From positions 62,001 through 126,000 of the forward strand of contig NZ_CAJYEB010000010.1 of assembly GCF_913773735.1 (NCBI RefSeq): DNA of 64,000 nucleotides, given 5' to 3'. Positions within the stretch are counted from its first letter, which is position 1; every line of letters starts with the position of its first letter. The notes under the pieces were generated by a model, which was not told the origin of the DNA, did no database searches, and saw only the letters and a list, made by a program, of their open reading frames with translations. Shown in pieces: positions 35,715 through 45,038 of the stretch. This DNA comes from an uncultured Massilia sp. GTDB taxonomy: Bacteria; Pseudomonadota; Gammaproteobacteria; Burkholderiales; Burkholderiaceae_D. The translations under genes and the position numbers were made by a program.

Positions 35715-37940
35715 ATGAACACGGTGGATTCCAGTTTGACCTTCCTGAACGCCAGCCGGATGGCGACGCGCATCGCCGCGCACGACTGGCAGGCCTGCGG
35801 CGGCGCGACCGCCGGCCCCATCGCCGGCTGGCCGGACGCATTGCGCGGCGCGCTGGGCATCGTCCTCGATGCCGCCCTGCCCACGCTGTTGCTCTGGGGA
35901 CAGACGCTGGCCGTCTTCCACAACGATGCCTGTGGCGACCTGCTGGGCGACCAGGCGGCGCCGGGCGCGCCGCTGGCCGGCCATGGCGGCGCGGCCTGGG
36001 AGGCGCTGGCCGCGGCGCTGGCGCCGCTGGCCGCGCGCGCGCTGGATGGCGCGGCCGCGCAACGCGAGGACGTCGCGCTGCTGGCGCTACGCGACGGCGG
36101 CGTGGCGCAGACCTGGCACACGCTGTGCTGCAGTCCGGTGCGCACGGCGCGCGGCGCGGTGGCGGGCGTGCTGTGCACGCTGGTCGAGACCAGCGCGCGG
36201 GTACGCGCCGAGGCCGCGCTGCGCCAGCGCGACGACACCGTGCGGCGCCTGAACGATGCGCTGGCGCACCAGCTCGCCGCCCACGCCACCGACCGCGACA
36301 GCCTATGGCGCATCTCGCCGGACGTGATGATGGCGGCCTCGCTGGCCACCGGCCGCTTCCTTACCGTGAATCCGGCGTTCACCGAACGCTTCGGCTGGAG
36401 CGCCGCCGAGGCGACCACGCGGCCCTTCATGGACATGGTGCATCCCGACGACCGCGCCGACGTGCTGGACAAGCTGCGCATGCTGGCGGGCGGCCTGCCG
36501 CTGGTCGGCTACGAGGTGCGCATCCTGCACCGCGACGGCAGCCAGCGCTGGGTATCGTGGACCATCGCGCCGGAAGGCGAGCTGCTGTACGGCGTGGCGC
36601 GCGACGTCACCGCCGAGCGCCAGCAGGCCGACGCGCTGCGCCAGGCGGAGGACGCGCTGCGCCAGGCGCAGAAGATGGAAGCCGTGGGCCAGCTCACGGG
36701 CGGGCTGGCGCACGACTTCAACAACATGCTGGCGGGCGTCACCGGCCACCTGGAACTCATGAAGCTGCGCCTGCGCATGGGCCAGAGCGGCGACCTGCCG
36801 GCCCGCATCGACGCCGCGCTCGGCGTGACCCAGCGCGCGGCGGCGCTGACGCACCGCCTGCTGGCGTTCTCGCGGCGCCAGGCGCTCGACCCCAGGCCGA
36901 CCAGCGTCAATGCCCTCGTCCTGTCGATGATGGCACTGATCGAGCGCGCCGCCGGCCCGGCGATCGCGCTGCGCACGCGCCTGCAGCCGCTGGTCTGGAC
37001 CACGCTGTGCGATCCGAACCAGCTGGAGAGCGCGCTGCTGAACCTGGCCAACAACGCGCGCGACGCCATGCCGGAGGGTGGCCTGATCGACATCGAGACG
37101 GCCCACGTCGCCTTCAGCGCGGCGCAGGCGCGCCGCCACGGAGACCTCAAGCCCGGCGAGTACGTGCAGGTGACCGTGCGCGACAACGGCACCGGCATGC
37201 CCCCCGACGTGCTGGCGCGGGCCTTCGACCCGTTCTTCACCACCAAGCCGATGGGGCAGGGCACGGGCCTGGGCCTGTCGATGGTGTACGGCTTCGCGCA
37301 CCAGTCCGGCGGGCACGTGCGCATCGAGTCGCGCGCCGGCCAGGGCACCGAGGTGCGCCTGCTGCTGCCGCGCCACATGGCCGAGGCGCAACCCGACGCC
37401 GCGCCCGCGCCCGCGTGCGGCGCCGCGCCCGTCCCCGCGCCGGCGCCCGATGGCGCGCTGGCGGTCGCCAGCGGCACGGGCAAGGGCCTGGTGCTGGTCG
37501 TCGACGACGAGGACGACATCCGCGCCGTGATGGCCGAAGTCCTGCAGCTGCAGGGCTATGCGGTGCTGGTTGCGGCCGACGCCCCGCAGGCGCTGCGCCT
37601 GCTGCAGGACCTGCAGCGCCAGGCCGGGCGCGACCCGCGCCAGCCGGGCCGTCCGGACCTGCTCGTCACCGACATCGGCTTGCCGAACGGCATGAACGGG
37701 CGCCAGCTGGCCGACCAGGTGCGCATGCGCTGGCCGCAACTGCCGGTGCTGCTCGTCACCGGCTATGCCGAGAGCACCGTGATGAAGAACGACACGCTGC
37801 CGGCGCGGATGGAACTGCTGACCAAGCCCTTCACCATGCAGGCGCTGGCCGGGCGCGCCGACGCCATGCTGGCCCAGGCGGCCGTGGCCGCATCGCGCCA
37901 GGACGGCGCGGCGCCGGCGGACGCGCGGATGCCGGCGTGA
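35715..37940 (+). CDS. PAS-domain hybrid histidine kinase with C-terminal receiver
   Basis: A 741-residue soluble kinase. The N-terminal 180 residues form a GAF/PAS-like sensor of unclear ligand (HDWQACGGATAGPIAGWPDA, typical of cytosolic hybrid kinases). A PAS domain follows (RFLTVNPAFTERFGWSAAEA to IAPEGELLYGVARDVT). The kinase has H333 in GLAHDFNNMLAGVTGHLE, and the HATPase has N- and G-boxes (NLANNARDAMPEGG, GQGTGLGLSMVYGF). The receiver has D653 (VTDIGLPNGMNG). No membrane span is seen. Its stop overlaps the start of an ASCH-like gene (GTGA). Confidence 0.9.
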   Translation: MNTVDSSLTFLNASRMATRIAAHDWQACGGATAGPIAGWPDALRGALGIVLDAALPTLLLWGQTLAVFHNDACGDLLGDQAAPGAPLAGHGGAAWEALAAALAPLAARALDGAAAQREDVALLALRDGGVAQTWHTLCCSPVRTARGAVAGVLCTLVETSARVRAEAALRQRDDTVRRLNDALAHQLAAHATDRDSLWRISPDVMMAASLATGRFLTVNPAFTERFGWSAAEATTRPFMDMVHPDDRADVLDKLRMLAGGLPLVGYEVRILHRDGSQRWVSWTIAPEGELLYGVARDVTAERQQADALRQAEDALRQAQKMEAVGQLTGGLAHDFNNMLAGVTGHLELMKLRLRMGQSGDLPARIDAALGVTQRAAALTHRLLAFSRRQALDPRPTSVNALVLSMMALIERAAGPAIALRTRLQPLVWTTLCDPNQLESALLNLANNARDAMPEGGLIDIETAHVAFSAAQARRHGDLKPGEYVQVTVRDNGTGMPPDVLARAFDPFFTTKPMGQGTGLGLSMVYGFAHQSGGHVRIESRAGQGTEVRLLLPRHMAEAQPDAAPAPACGAAPVPAPAPDGALAVASGTGKGLVLVVDDEDDIRAVMAEVLQLQGYAVLVAADAPQALRLLQDLQRQAGRDPRQPGRPDLLVTDIGLPNGMNGRQLADQVRMRWPQLPVLLVTGYAESTVMKNDTLPARMELLTKPFTMQALAGRADAMLAQAAVAASRQDGAAPADARMPA

Positions 37941-38527
37941 GTCCGGCGGACGCGGGAGCGCGCCGCGTCCCGGCGCCGCGCGAGCGCGGCATCCTGTTCT
38001 CCCGGCCGATGGTCGACGCGCTGCTGGCGGGCACCAAGACGCAGACGCGGCGCGTCGTCGCTCCCGGCACGTCGTCCGCCGGCCGCTTCGGCGCGCCCGG
38101 CGAACGCCTGTGGGTGCGCGAAACCTATGCGGCGTTCGGCCGCTGGACCACGCGCGCCAATGCCGCGCGCGGGCGCAGCGAGTGGGCCTTCGTCGATACG
38201 ACCCGTGCCGCCGGCCTGGACTGGCGCTTCGACGTCGACGCGCCCGACGTCGACGGGCGCCGCGACGCCGCCGCGGCGCCGGCCTGGCACCGGCGCCCGG
38301 CGCTGTTCATGCCGCGCGCGGCCAGCCGCATCCTGCTCGAGATCGTGGCGGTGCGCATCGAGCGCCTGGGCGCGATCGGCGCGGACGACGCGCGCGCGGA
38401 AGGCGTGGGACCGGCCGCCGATCCGGTGGCGGCCTACCGCGCGGTGTGGGAAAGGATCAACGGTCCCGGCAGCTGGGATGCCGATCCGCTGGTCCGGGTG
38501 GTGACGTTCCGGCGCCTGGCGCCGTGA
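37937..38527 (+). CDS. ASCH/PUA-like domain protein, phage-associated type
   Basis: A 196-residue protein with the pattern RGILFSRPMVDALLAGTKTQ then TRRVVAP, GAPGERLWVRETYAA, and a C-terminal WERINGPGSWDADPLVRVV ending in a strand VTFRRLAP. This is the layout of the ASCH-type proteins often found in phage genomes; ASCH domains are PUA-like and expected to bind RNA or modified nucleotides. The start is GTG at 37937, overlapping the kinase stop (GTGA), so it is translated by coupling. Function is unknown. No phage genes surround it. Confidence 0.75.
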   Translation: MSPADAGARRVPAPRERGILFSRPMVDALLAGTKTQTRRVVAPGTSSAGRFGAPGERLWVRETYAAFGRWTTRANAARGRSEWAFVDTTRAAGLDWRFDVDAPDVDGRRDAAAAPAWHRRPALFMPRAASRILLEIVAVRIERLGAIGADDARAEGVGPAADPVAAYRAVWERINGPGSWDADPLVRVVTFRRLAP

Positions 38528-38529
38528 GG

Positions 38530-39147
38530 TCAGCGCGGGCGCGCCGCGCCGCGTTCCGGCTTCCAGGTCGCCACGCGGTACAGGTACCCGCTCAGCAGCG
38601 CGGCCAGCACGGTCTTCGATACCGGATCGACCCAGTCCGCCACGTGGTGGTACTGGTCCTTCAGCACGTAGCCGGTGGCGGCCAGCAGGGCGGTCCAGGC
38701 CAGTGAGCCGAGCGCCGACAGCAGCAGGAAGGTGGGCAGCCGCATGCGGGCGATGCCGGCCGGCAGCGAGACCAGCGTGCGGATCGCCGGCACCAGGCGG
38801 CCGAACAGCACGGCGCCGGCGCCGTGGCGGTCGAACGCGTGCAGGGACTTGTCGATGTCGCGGCAGGTCAGCGCCATCCAGCGCCCGTGGCGCGCGGCCG
38901 CGCGCCGGAGCCGGTCGGCGCCGTAGGCCCGGGCCGCGTAGTACCAGGGCAGGGCGCCGACGACGGAACCGAGCGTGCCGGCCAGCAGCACGCCGGCCAG
39001 GTGCAGGTGGCCGTGCGCCGCGACGAAGCCGGCGAACGGGACGATGACCTCGGAGGGAATCGGGGGAAACACGTTTTCCAGCACCATCAGGGCGAACAGG
39101 CCGAGGTAGCCGTGGTCCTTGAGGAAGCCGGTGATGAAGTCGAACAT
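38530..39147 (-). CDS. DedA family inner-membrane protein
   Basis: A 205-residue membrane protein of the DedA/SNARE-associated (VTT) family, which supports membrane lipid flipping and proton-motive-force homeostasis. Motifs are ENVFPPIPSEVIVPFAGF in the N-terminal re-entrant part, GSVVGALPWYYAARAYG, and FGRLVPAIRTLVSLPAGI in the conserved amphipathic segment. The ATG at 39147 begins at the family N-terminus (MFDFITGFLKDHGYLGLF); the longer frame to 39288 overlaps the tRNA gene. It converges with the ASCH-like gene, leaving 2 bp. Confidence 0.92.
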   Translation of the reverse strand: MFDFITGFLKDHGYLGLFALMVLENVFPPIPSEVIVPFAGFVAAHGHLHLAGVLLAGTLGSVVGALPWYYAARAYGADRLRRAAARHGRWMALTCRDIDKSLHAFDRHGAGAVLFGRLVPAIRTLVSLPAGIARMRLPTFLLLSALGSLAWTALLAATGYVLKDQYHHVADWVDPVSKTVLAALLSGYLYRVATWKPERGAARPR

Positions 39148-39230
39148 GCCGGGCTCGCGCGGGCGGGTTGGGATGAACGCACGATAGCACGGCCGGCGCC
39201 GGGCTGCGCCGCGCCTACCGTGCGCGACGA

Positions 39231-39259
39231 TTGTTCGCGCGCCGGCGGTAGGGTAGAAT
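39231..39259 (+). promoter_or_regulatory. Promoter of tRNA-Arg
   Basis: TTGTTC (39231-39236) and TAGAAT (39254-39259) are separated by 17 bp, ending 21 bp before the mature tRNA 5' end. Good sigma-70 geometry. Confidence 0.6.
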
Positions 39260-39280
39260 AACGTGCTGCAACACGCGTGT

Positions 39281-39355
39281 GTCGCCATAGTACAATGGAT
39301 AGTACAAGGTCCTCCTAAGACTTAGATGCAGGTTCGATTCCTGCTGGCGACACCA
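39281..39355 (+). tRNA. tRNA-Arg (anticodon CCT)
   Basis: The acceptor stem GTCGCCA (39281-39287) pairs with TGGCGAC (39345-39351), then the discriminator A and encoded CCA follow. The anticodon stem AGGTC/GACTT (39307-39311 / 39319-39323) encloses the loop CTCCTAA with anticodon CCT at 39314-39316, which decodes AGG. The T-arm GCAGGTTCGATTCCTGC is standard. Confidence 0.96.
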
Positions 39356-39521
39356 CTGCGCTCCCGCGCGTTTCCGCGCGTTCCCGCACGGCGCTCCCGC
39401 GCCTCCCCGTTTTCCCCACGATGTTCCCGCCGGCCGCGCCGCCAGTCGGTACAATGCTCGCTTCATCGACCCTTTTGTCCGTTTCCGGCCCGCGCCGGGC
39501 GGCACTCGCTTACATAACACC

Positions 39522-41465
39522 ATGGCTGTCATTTCCCTCTCTTCCGCGCAACTGGCGTTCGGCCACGTCGCGCTGCTCGACCATGCCGACTTTTCGCTGG
39601 AAACCGGCGAACGCGTCGGTCTCATCGGCCGCAACGGCACCGGCAAGTCCTCGCTGCTGAAAATCATTTCCGGCCGCTCGAAGCTGGACGACGGCCTGCT
39701 GGTCATGCAGCAGGGACTCAAGATCGCCTACGTCGAACAGGAACCGGTGTTCGATCCGGACATGACCGTGTTCGACGCCGTCGCCCTCGGCATGGGCGAG
39801 CAGCAGGCGATGCTGGCCGAGTACGAGGCGCTGACCGGCCAGTTCGGCCAGGGCGACGACGAGGCGCTGATGGAGCGCATGCACGAGCTGCAGGTCAGGC
39901 TCGACGCCACCGATGCCTGGAACCTCGGCAACAAGGTCGAGACCACGCTGGACCGCCTGGGCCTGGCCGGCGATGCGACCATGGGCACGCTGTCGGGCGG
40001 CATGCAGAAGCGCGTGGCGCTGGCCGTGGCGCTGGTGGCGGCGCCCGACGTGCTGCTGCTGGACGAACCCACCAACCACCTCGACTTCACCTCGATCCAG
40101 TGGCTGGAAAGCCTGCTGCGCGAATTCCGCGGCTCGATCCTGTTCATCACCCACGACCGCCGCTTCCTCGACAACGTCACCACCCGCATCGTCGAACTGG
40201 ACCGTGGCAAGCTGCTGTCCTTCCCGGGCAACTTCACGACGTACCAGGAACGCAAGGCCGAGCTGCTGGCCAACGAGGAAATCGAGAACGCCAAGTTCGA
40301 CAAGGTGCTGGCGCAGGAAGAGGTGTGGATCCGCAAGGGCGTGCAGGCGCGCCGGACCCGCGACGAGGGCCGCGTGCGCCGCCTCGAAGCCCTGCGCCTG
40401 ACGCGCGCGGCGCGGCGCGACCAGCAGGGCCAGGTCAAGCTCGACATCGGCTCCGGCGAGCGTTCGGGCAAGATTGTGGCGGAACTGGAAAACGTGTCGA
40501 AGCGCTATGGCGACAAGGTCATCGTCACCGGCTTCACCGGCACCGTCCTGCGCGGCGACAAGGTCGGCCTGATCGGGCCGAACGGCGCCGGCAAGACGAC
40601 CTTGCTGAAGATGATCCTGGGCGAGGAAACCGCCGACAGCGGCCGCGTGAAACTCGGCACCAAGCTGAACGTCGCCTATTTCGACCAGATGCGCGCCCAG
40701 CTCAACGAGGAAGCGACACTGGCCGACACCATCGCCCCGGGCAGCGACTGGGTCGAGGTGAACGGCCAGCGCAAGCACGTGATGAGCTACCTGGGCGACT
40801 TCCTGTTCGCGCCGGAACGCGCGCGCTCGCCCGTGAAGTCGTTGTCGGGCGGCGAACGCAACCGCCTGCTGCTGGCGCGCCTGTTCGCCAAGCCGGCCAA
40901 CTGCCTGGTGCTGGACGAACCGACCAACGACCTCGACATCGACACGCTGGAACTGCTGGAAGAATTGCTGACCGAGTACGACGGCACCGTGTTCCTGGTC
41001 AGCCATGACCGCACGTTCCTGGACAATGTGGTGACGCAAGTCATCGTTTCCGAAGGGGAAGGCATGTGGCGCGAGTTCGTCGGCGGCTACAGCGATTGGG
41101 AACGGGTGAAATCGGCCAGGCCGGCCGCCGCGTCTGGCCCGGCGGCAACGCCGGCAGCGTCTGTGCCGAAGGCCGATTCGACCAAACCCAACGATATGTC
41201 ATCCAGCGCACAGAACGCGAATGGCAAGAAGGTAAAGTTGAGCTACAAGGAACAGCGTGAGCTGGAAGAGTTGCCCAAGCTCATCGCCAGCCTTGAAGAC
41301 GAGCAGTCGGCGATCACGGCCCAGCTGAATGCGCCCGACTTCTACAAGACCAATCCTGCCGACGCGCGCCGCATGAACGCGCGCCACGCGGAGATCGAGG
41401 ACTTGCTGCTCGATGCCCTGGAACGCTGGGAACGCCTCGAGGCGCGCACCAGGGGAGAGCAGTGA
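39522..41465 (+). CDS. uup: ABC-F family ATPase Uup
   Basis: A 647-residue cytoplasmic protein with two ABC domains and no membrane part. Domain 1 has GRNGTGKSS, LSGGMQKR and VLLLDEPTNHLD; domain 2 has GPNGAGKTT, LSGGERNR and CLVLDEPTNDLD. Between them is the ABC-F linker (helical, with ARRTRDEGRVRRLEALR). A C-terminal Ala/Pro linker leads to a coiled-coil (KKVKLSYKEQRELEELPKLI) that in Uup binds DNA. ABC-F proteins act on ribosomes, and Uup also affects branched DNA intermediates. The start is ATG 39522, just after tRNA-Arg. Confidence 0.92.
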   Translation: MAVISLSSAQLAFGHVALLDHADFSLETGERVGLIGRNGTGKSSLLKIISGRSKLDDGLLVMQQGLKIAYVEQEPVFDPDMTVFDAVALGMGEQQAMLAEYEALTGQFGQGDDEALMERMHELQVRLDATDAWNLGNKVETTLDRLGLAGDATMGTLSGGMQKRVALAVALVAAPDVLLLDEPTNHLDFTSIQWLESLLREFRGSILFITHDRRFLDNVTTRIVELDRGKLLSFPGNFTTYQERKAELLANEEIENAKFDKVLAQEEVWIRKGVQARRTRDEGRVRRLEALRLTRAARRDQQGQVKLDIGSGERSGKIVAELENVSKRYGDKVIVTGFTGTVLRGDKVGLIGPNGAGKTTLLKMILGEETADSGRVKLGTKLNVAYFDQMRAQLNEEATLADTIAPGSDWVEVNGQRKHVMSYLGDFLFAPERARSPVKSLSGGERNRLLLARLFAKPANCLVLDEPTNDLDIDTLELLEELLTEYDGTVFLVSHDRTFLDNVVTQVIVSEGEGMWREFVGGYSDWERVKSARPAAASGPAATPAASVPKADSTKPNDMSSSAQNANGKKVKLSYKEQRELEELPKLIASLEDEQSAITAQLNAPDFYKTNPADARRMNARHAEIEDLLLDALERWERLEARTRGEQ

Positions 41466-41510
41466 GCATGAACTGAGGGATGCGGGCCAGGCGCCCGCCG
41501 ATGGAGGAAC

Positions 41511-42236
41511 ATGACCGAGCATGACGACCGCTACGCCGTGCCCGCCGCGGCAGCCTTGCCTGCCGACGCTCCCATGTTCAACCGCGCGGCCTGGGCCCGC
41601 ATCCTGCCCTTCGCGGCCTACCTGGCCTTCATCGTCGTCGGCGACGTCGCCGAACGCCTGGGCGCCGCACCAGGCGTGCTGCGCTGGCTGTACCCGGCCA
41701 AGATCGCCCTCGTGACCTGCCTGCTGGCGCTGTTCTGGCGCCGCTACGGCGAGCTGGCCGCCTTCCGCCTGTCCCCCTCCGCCATCCTGGCCGCCGTGGC
41801 CACCGGCATCGTCGTGCTCGTGCTGTGGATCCAGCTGTCGACCGGCTGGATGGTCGTCGGCACGCCGGCCGGCTACGACCCGCGCGTCGATGGCGAGATC
41901 GATTGGCTGCTGGTGGTCCTGCGCATCGCCGGCGCCGCGCTGGTGGTGCCCGTGATGGAAGAACTGTTCTGGCGCTCCTTCCTGATGCGCTGGGTCGCCG
42001 CGCCCGATTTCGAGGCCGTCGCGCCCGCCCGCGTCGGCCTCAAGGCCGTCGTCGTCACCGTCGTGCTGTTCGGCTTCGAGCACAACCTGTGGCTGGCCGG
42101 CATCGTCGCCGGCATCGCCTACAGCCTGCTGTACATGTACCACCGCAACCTCTGGTCGCCGATCCTGGCCCACGCCGTCACCAATGGCCTGCTCGGGGCC
42201 TGGGTGGTGCACACCGGCAGCTGGTCGTTCTGGTAG
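41511..42236 (+). CDS. CAAX prenyl protease-related membrane protein of the XrtB locus
   Basis: A 241-residue membrane protein of the CPBP/Abi family. The glutamate motif is MEELFWRSF (E150, E151, R155), with further catalytic-type histidines in FGFEHN (H191) and LAHAVTN (H221). About six to eight hydrophobic spans are visible. A CAAX protease-related protein of this kind is a regular companion of exosortase/Eps loci. Here it is followed by epsL and the rest of the locus. It probably acts as an intramembrane protease; the substrate is unknown. The RBS GGAGGAAC precedes the ATG. Confidence 0.85.
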   Translation: MTEHDDRYAVPAAAALPADAPMFNRAAWARILPFAAYLAFIVVGDVAERLGAAPGVLRWLYPAKIALVTCLLALFWRRYGELAAFRLSPSAILAAVATGIVVLVLWIQLSTGWMVVGTPAGYDPRVDGEIDWLLVVLRIAGAALVVPVMEELFWRSFLMRWVAAPDFEAVAPARVGLKAVVVTVVLFGFEHNLWLAGIVAGIAYSLLYMYHRNLWSPILAHAVTNGLLGAWVVHTGSWSFW

Positions 42237-42275
42237 CCGTCCGGCACGTTCAACCCAGGAAAAACATACCCAACC

Positions 42276-43472
42276 ATGTCGAACTTCCGCACGCGTCCCC
42301 TTGCCCTGTTGATCCTTGCCCTGTTCGCCCTGCCGGCCGGCGCCGGCCAGCGCGATGCGCTGCACGTCTACGGCGGCGTGGCCTACGGCCATGACGACAA
42401 CCTGCTGCGCGTGCCCGAGGGCCAGCCCGGATTCGACAACCACTTGTCCGATTCCTGGTGGACGCGCGAGGGTGGCTTGATCTTCGATAAGACGTATAGC
42501 CGCCAGCGGATTTCCATCATCGCCAAACTGTCCAAGACAGATTTCGATTATTTCAAGCAATTGAACTATGACGGCAAGGACATCCAGGCGAACTGGTTCT
42601 GGCAGCTCGGCAATCATCTCGAAGGCAAGATCGGCTCCACCTACCAGCAGGTGCTGGCGCCGTACACCGATTTCCGCAGCGACGAGCGCAACCTGCGCAC
42701 CAGCCGCAGCCAGTACGCGGAAGCCGCGTGGCGCTTCCATGCCGCCTGGCGCGTGCGCGCGGGCTTCCAGCGCGACAAGTACGAATACGAACTGCTCAGC
42801 CAGCGCTTCAACAACCGCACCGAGGATGCCTCCGAGCTCGAGCTCGGCTACCTGGCGCGCAGCGGCAACACGGTCGGCCTGGTGGCGCGCAAGGTCAAGG
42901 GCAAGTACCCGTACGGCCGCCCGATCAACGGCGTGCTCGTCGGCAGCGACTTCGACCAGGACGAGCTGAAGGTGCGCGTGAAGTACCAGGCCACCGGCTC
43001 GACCGGCTTCGACGCGCTGGTCGGCTATACCCAGCGCGACCAGCCGTCGTTCGGCGCCGGCAAGACCAAGGGCGCCGCCGGCAAGGTCCGGGCGACCTAC
43101 CAGCCGCGCGGCAAGATGACCTACAACGCCGCCGTCTGGCGCGATTTCGCGCCGCTGGAAAGCACCCTGGTGAGCTACACGCTGAACAAGGGCGCCAGCG
43201 TGGGCGCCCAGTGGGACGCCACCGCCAAGATCAAGGTCAACGCCGACGCCATCTACGAGCGGCGCAACTACAACGCGCGCCGCGAATTCGACGGCGCGGG
43301 CGACCTGCGCGACGCCATCCGCACGGCCAGCCTGCGCGCGACCTGGACGCCGCGCCCGACCATCCAGGTCTCGGCCGGGGTGGCGCACCAGGAGCGCAGC
43401 GGATCGGTCGTGCTCGGCACCGGCAGTTTCAAGTCGAACAGCATGACGCTGTCGGCCAATGCGCAATTCTGA
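42276..43472 (+). CDS. epsL: EpsL-type outer-membrane beta-barrel of exopolysaccharide locus
   Basis: A 398-residue exported protein with a signal peptide (LALLILALFALPAGAGQ) and mature start DALHVYGGVAYGHDDNLLR. A series of about 16 beta-strands ends in NSMTLSANAQF with terminal Phe, as in outer-membrane barrels. The opening and the site next to XrtB/EpsB-type genes match the PEP-CTERM-associated EpsL family. It is expected to pass or handle the polysaccharide at the outer membrane, but direct proof for the family is thin. The ATG follows an AGGAAAAA stretch. Confidence 0.85.
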   Translation: MSNFRTRPLALLILALFALPAGAGQRDALHVYGGVAYGHDDNLLRVPEGQPGFDNHLSDSWWTREGGLIFDKTYSRQRISIIAKLSKTDFDYFKQLNYDGKDIQANWFWQLGNHLEGKIGSTYQQVLAPYTDFRSDERNLRTSRSQYAEAAWRFHAAWRVRAGFQRDKYEYELLSQRFNNRTEDASELELGYLARSGNTVGLVARKVKGKYPYGRPINGVLVGSDFDQDELKVRVKYQATGSTGFDALVGYTQRDQPSFGAGKTKGAAGKVRATYQPRGKMTYNAAVWRDFAPLESTLVSYTLNKGASVGAQWDATAKIKVNADAIYERRNYNARREFDGAGDLRDAIRTASLRATWTPRPTIQVSAGVAHQERSGSVVLGTGSFKSNSMTLSANAQF

Positions 43473-43495
43473 TTGCGCGATTCCGATCGCTTTCT

Positions 43496-44875
43496 ATGAC
43501 CGTCAATGACATACCCCTGATCTCGTTCTTCCAGCGCGTGCTCGATCCCTTGATCGTCATGGGGACGCTGTACCTGTCGGCCCTGTTCTTCCACGAGCCG
43601 TTCTCGGGCTACCTGCTGGTGCTGATGATCCTGGCCTTCTTCATCTCGTCGGCCGTGTACGGGCACATCGATCCGTACCGCACCTGGCGCAGCGGACGCA
43701 TGGGGGCGTATGCGCGCGACGTCGTGTTCGGCTGGTGCGTGACCGTGGCCGTGCTGCTGTTCCTCGGTTCGTCCAGCGGCCTGAAGTACTACTACGACGA
43801 GCGCGTGGTGCTGGCCTGGTTCGTCGCCACGCCGGTGATCCTGCTCGCCAGCCACATCGCCGCGCGCATGGCCCAGCGGCCCGGGCACGACAAGGAAGTG
43901 CGCTCGGTGGTGGTGGTCGGCGCCAACGACGTCGGCCTGAAGTTCGCCGGCATCTGCGACCGCCATCCGAACCTGTTCATGCAGGTGCGCGGCTTCTTCG
44001 ACGACCGCGACGACGGCCGCCGCCCGCCCGACATGCGACATCCGATGCTCGGCAAGACCGACGACCTGGTGGCCTACGTGCGCGCGCACGGCATCAAGAT
44101 GATCTTCATCAGCCAGCCGATTTCCGCCCAGCCGCGCATCCGCAAGCTGATCGACGAGCTGCAGGACACCACCGCCTCGGTGTATTTCCTGCCGGACGTG
44201 TACATCTTCGACCTGATGCAGGCGCGCTTCGACAACGTCGGCGGCATGCCCGTGATCGCCATCCGCGAATCGCCGTTCATGGGCGTGAACAGCATGGTCA
44301 AGCGCATCTCCGACATCGTGCTCGCCAGCCTGATCCTGCTGATGCTGGCGCCGCTGATGCTGGCGATCGCCGCGGCCGTGCGCATGAGTTCGCCTGGGCC
44401 GGTGATCTTCCGCCAGCGCCGCTACGGCCTGTACGGCGACGAGATCATCGTCTACAAGTTCCGCTCGATGACGGTGATGGAAAACGGCGCCACGGTGACG
44501 CAGGCGCAGAAGAACGACCAGCGGGTGACGAGGATCGGCGGCTTCCTGCGCCGCACCTCGCTCGACGAACTGCCGCAGTTCATCAACGTCCTGCAGGGCA
44601 GGATGAGCATCGTCGGGCCGCGCCCGCACGCGGTCGCGCACAACGAGCAATACCGCAAGCTGATCAAGGGATACATGCTGCGCCACAAGGTCAAGCCGGG
44701 CATCACCGGCTGGGCGCAGGTCAATGGCCTGCGTGGCGAAACGGCCACGCTGGACAAGATGGAAGCGCGCATCCAGTACGACCTGGACTACCTGCGCAAC
44801 TGGTCGCTGTGGCTCGACCTGTGGATCATCCTCAAGACCGTCAAGGTGGTCTTTACGCGAGAAAATGCATTTTAG
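43496..44875 (+). CDS. Undecaprenyl-phosphate glucose phosphotransferase (polyprenyl glycosylphosphotransferase)
   Basis: A 459-residue initiating enzyme. Four N-terminal spans ([42 protein letters not shown]) lead to a nucleotide-binding-like CoA domain ([14 protein letters not shown]) and a fifth span ([20 protein letters not shown]). The catalytic phosphoglycosyltransferase domain follows with [28 protein letters not shown] and [17 protein letters not shown]. It loads the first sugar phosphate, usually glucose-1-phosphate, onto undecaprenyl phosphate. The ATG at 43496 follows epsL by 23 bp. Confidence 0.92.
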   Translation: MTVNDIPLISFFQRVLDPLIVMGTLYLSALFFHEPFSGYLLVLMILAFFISSAVYGHIDPYRTWRSGRMGAYARDVVFGWCVTVAVLLFLGSSSGLKYYYDERVVLAWFVATPVILLASHIAARMAQRPGHDKEVRSVVVVGANDVGLKFAGICDRHPNLFMQVRGFFDDRDDGRRPPDMRHPMLGKTDDLVAYVRAHGIKMIFISQPISAQPRIRKLIDELQDTTASVYFLPDVYIFDLMQARFDNVGGMPVIAIRESPFMGVNSMVKRISDIVLASLILLMLAPLMLAIAAAVRMSSPGPVIFRQRRYGLYGDEIIVYKFRSMTVMENGATVTQAQKNDQRVTRIGGFLRRTSLDELPQFINVLQGRMSIVGPRPHAVAHNEQYRKLIKGYMLRHKVKPGITGWAQVNGLRGETATLDKMEARIQYDLDYLRNWSLWLDLWIILKTVKVVFTRENAF

Positions 44876-44943
44876 AAGCATTCTGCGCGGAAATAACAGC
44901 ACTTAAGGACGACTTAAGCGACAATATTCAATCGGATCGCCGC

Positions 44944-44971
44944 TTGCGGCATCCGCTGGGCTGCGTAGAAT
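44944..44971 (+). promoter_or_regulatory. Putative promoter before gmd
   Basis: TTGCGG (44944-44949) and TAGAAT (44966-44971) with 16 bp between, in the 163-bp gap before gmd. It suggests that the GDP-sugar genes can be transcribed apart from the upstream genes. Two CTTAAG motifs (about 44905-44920) precede it. Confidence 0.4.
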
Positions 44972-45038
44972 AATTGATGAGATTGCAATTTTAACGGGTC
45001 AAGGCCAGATTGGGCCGGATCCCTGGGAAGCAAGCCAT

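Noticed and set aside
39281..39355. tRNA-Arg as an integration site of a mobile element
   Set aside because: No integrase and no duplicated tRNA 3' end are seen in the neighbouring sequence.
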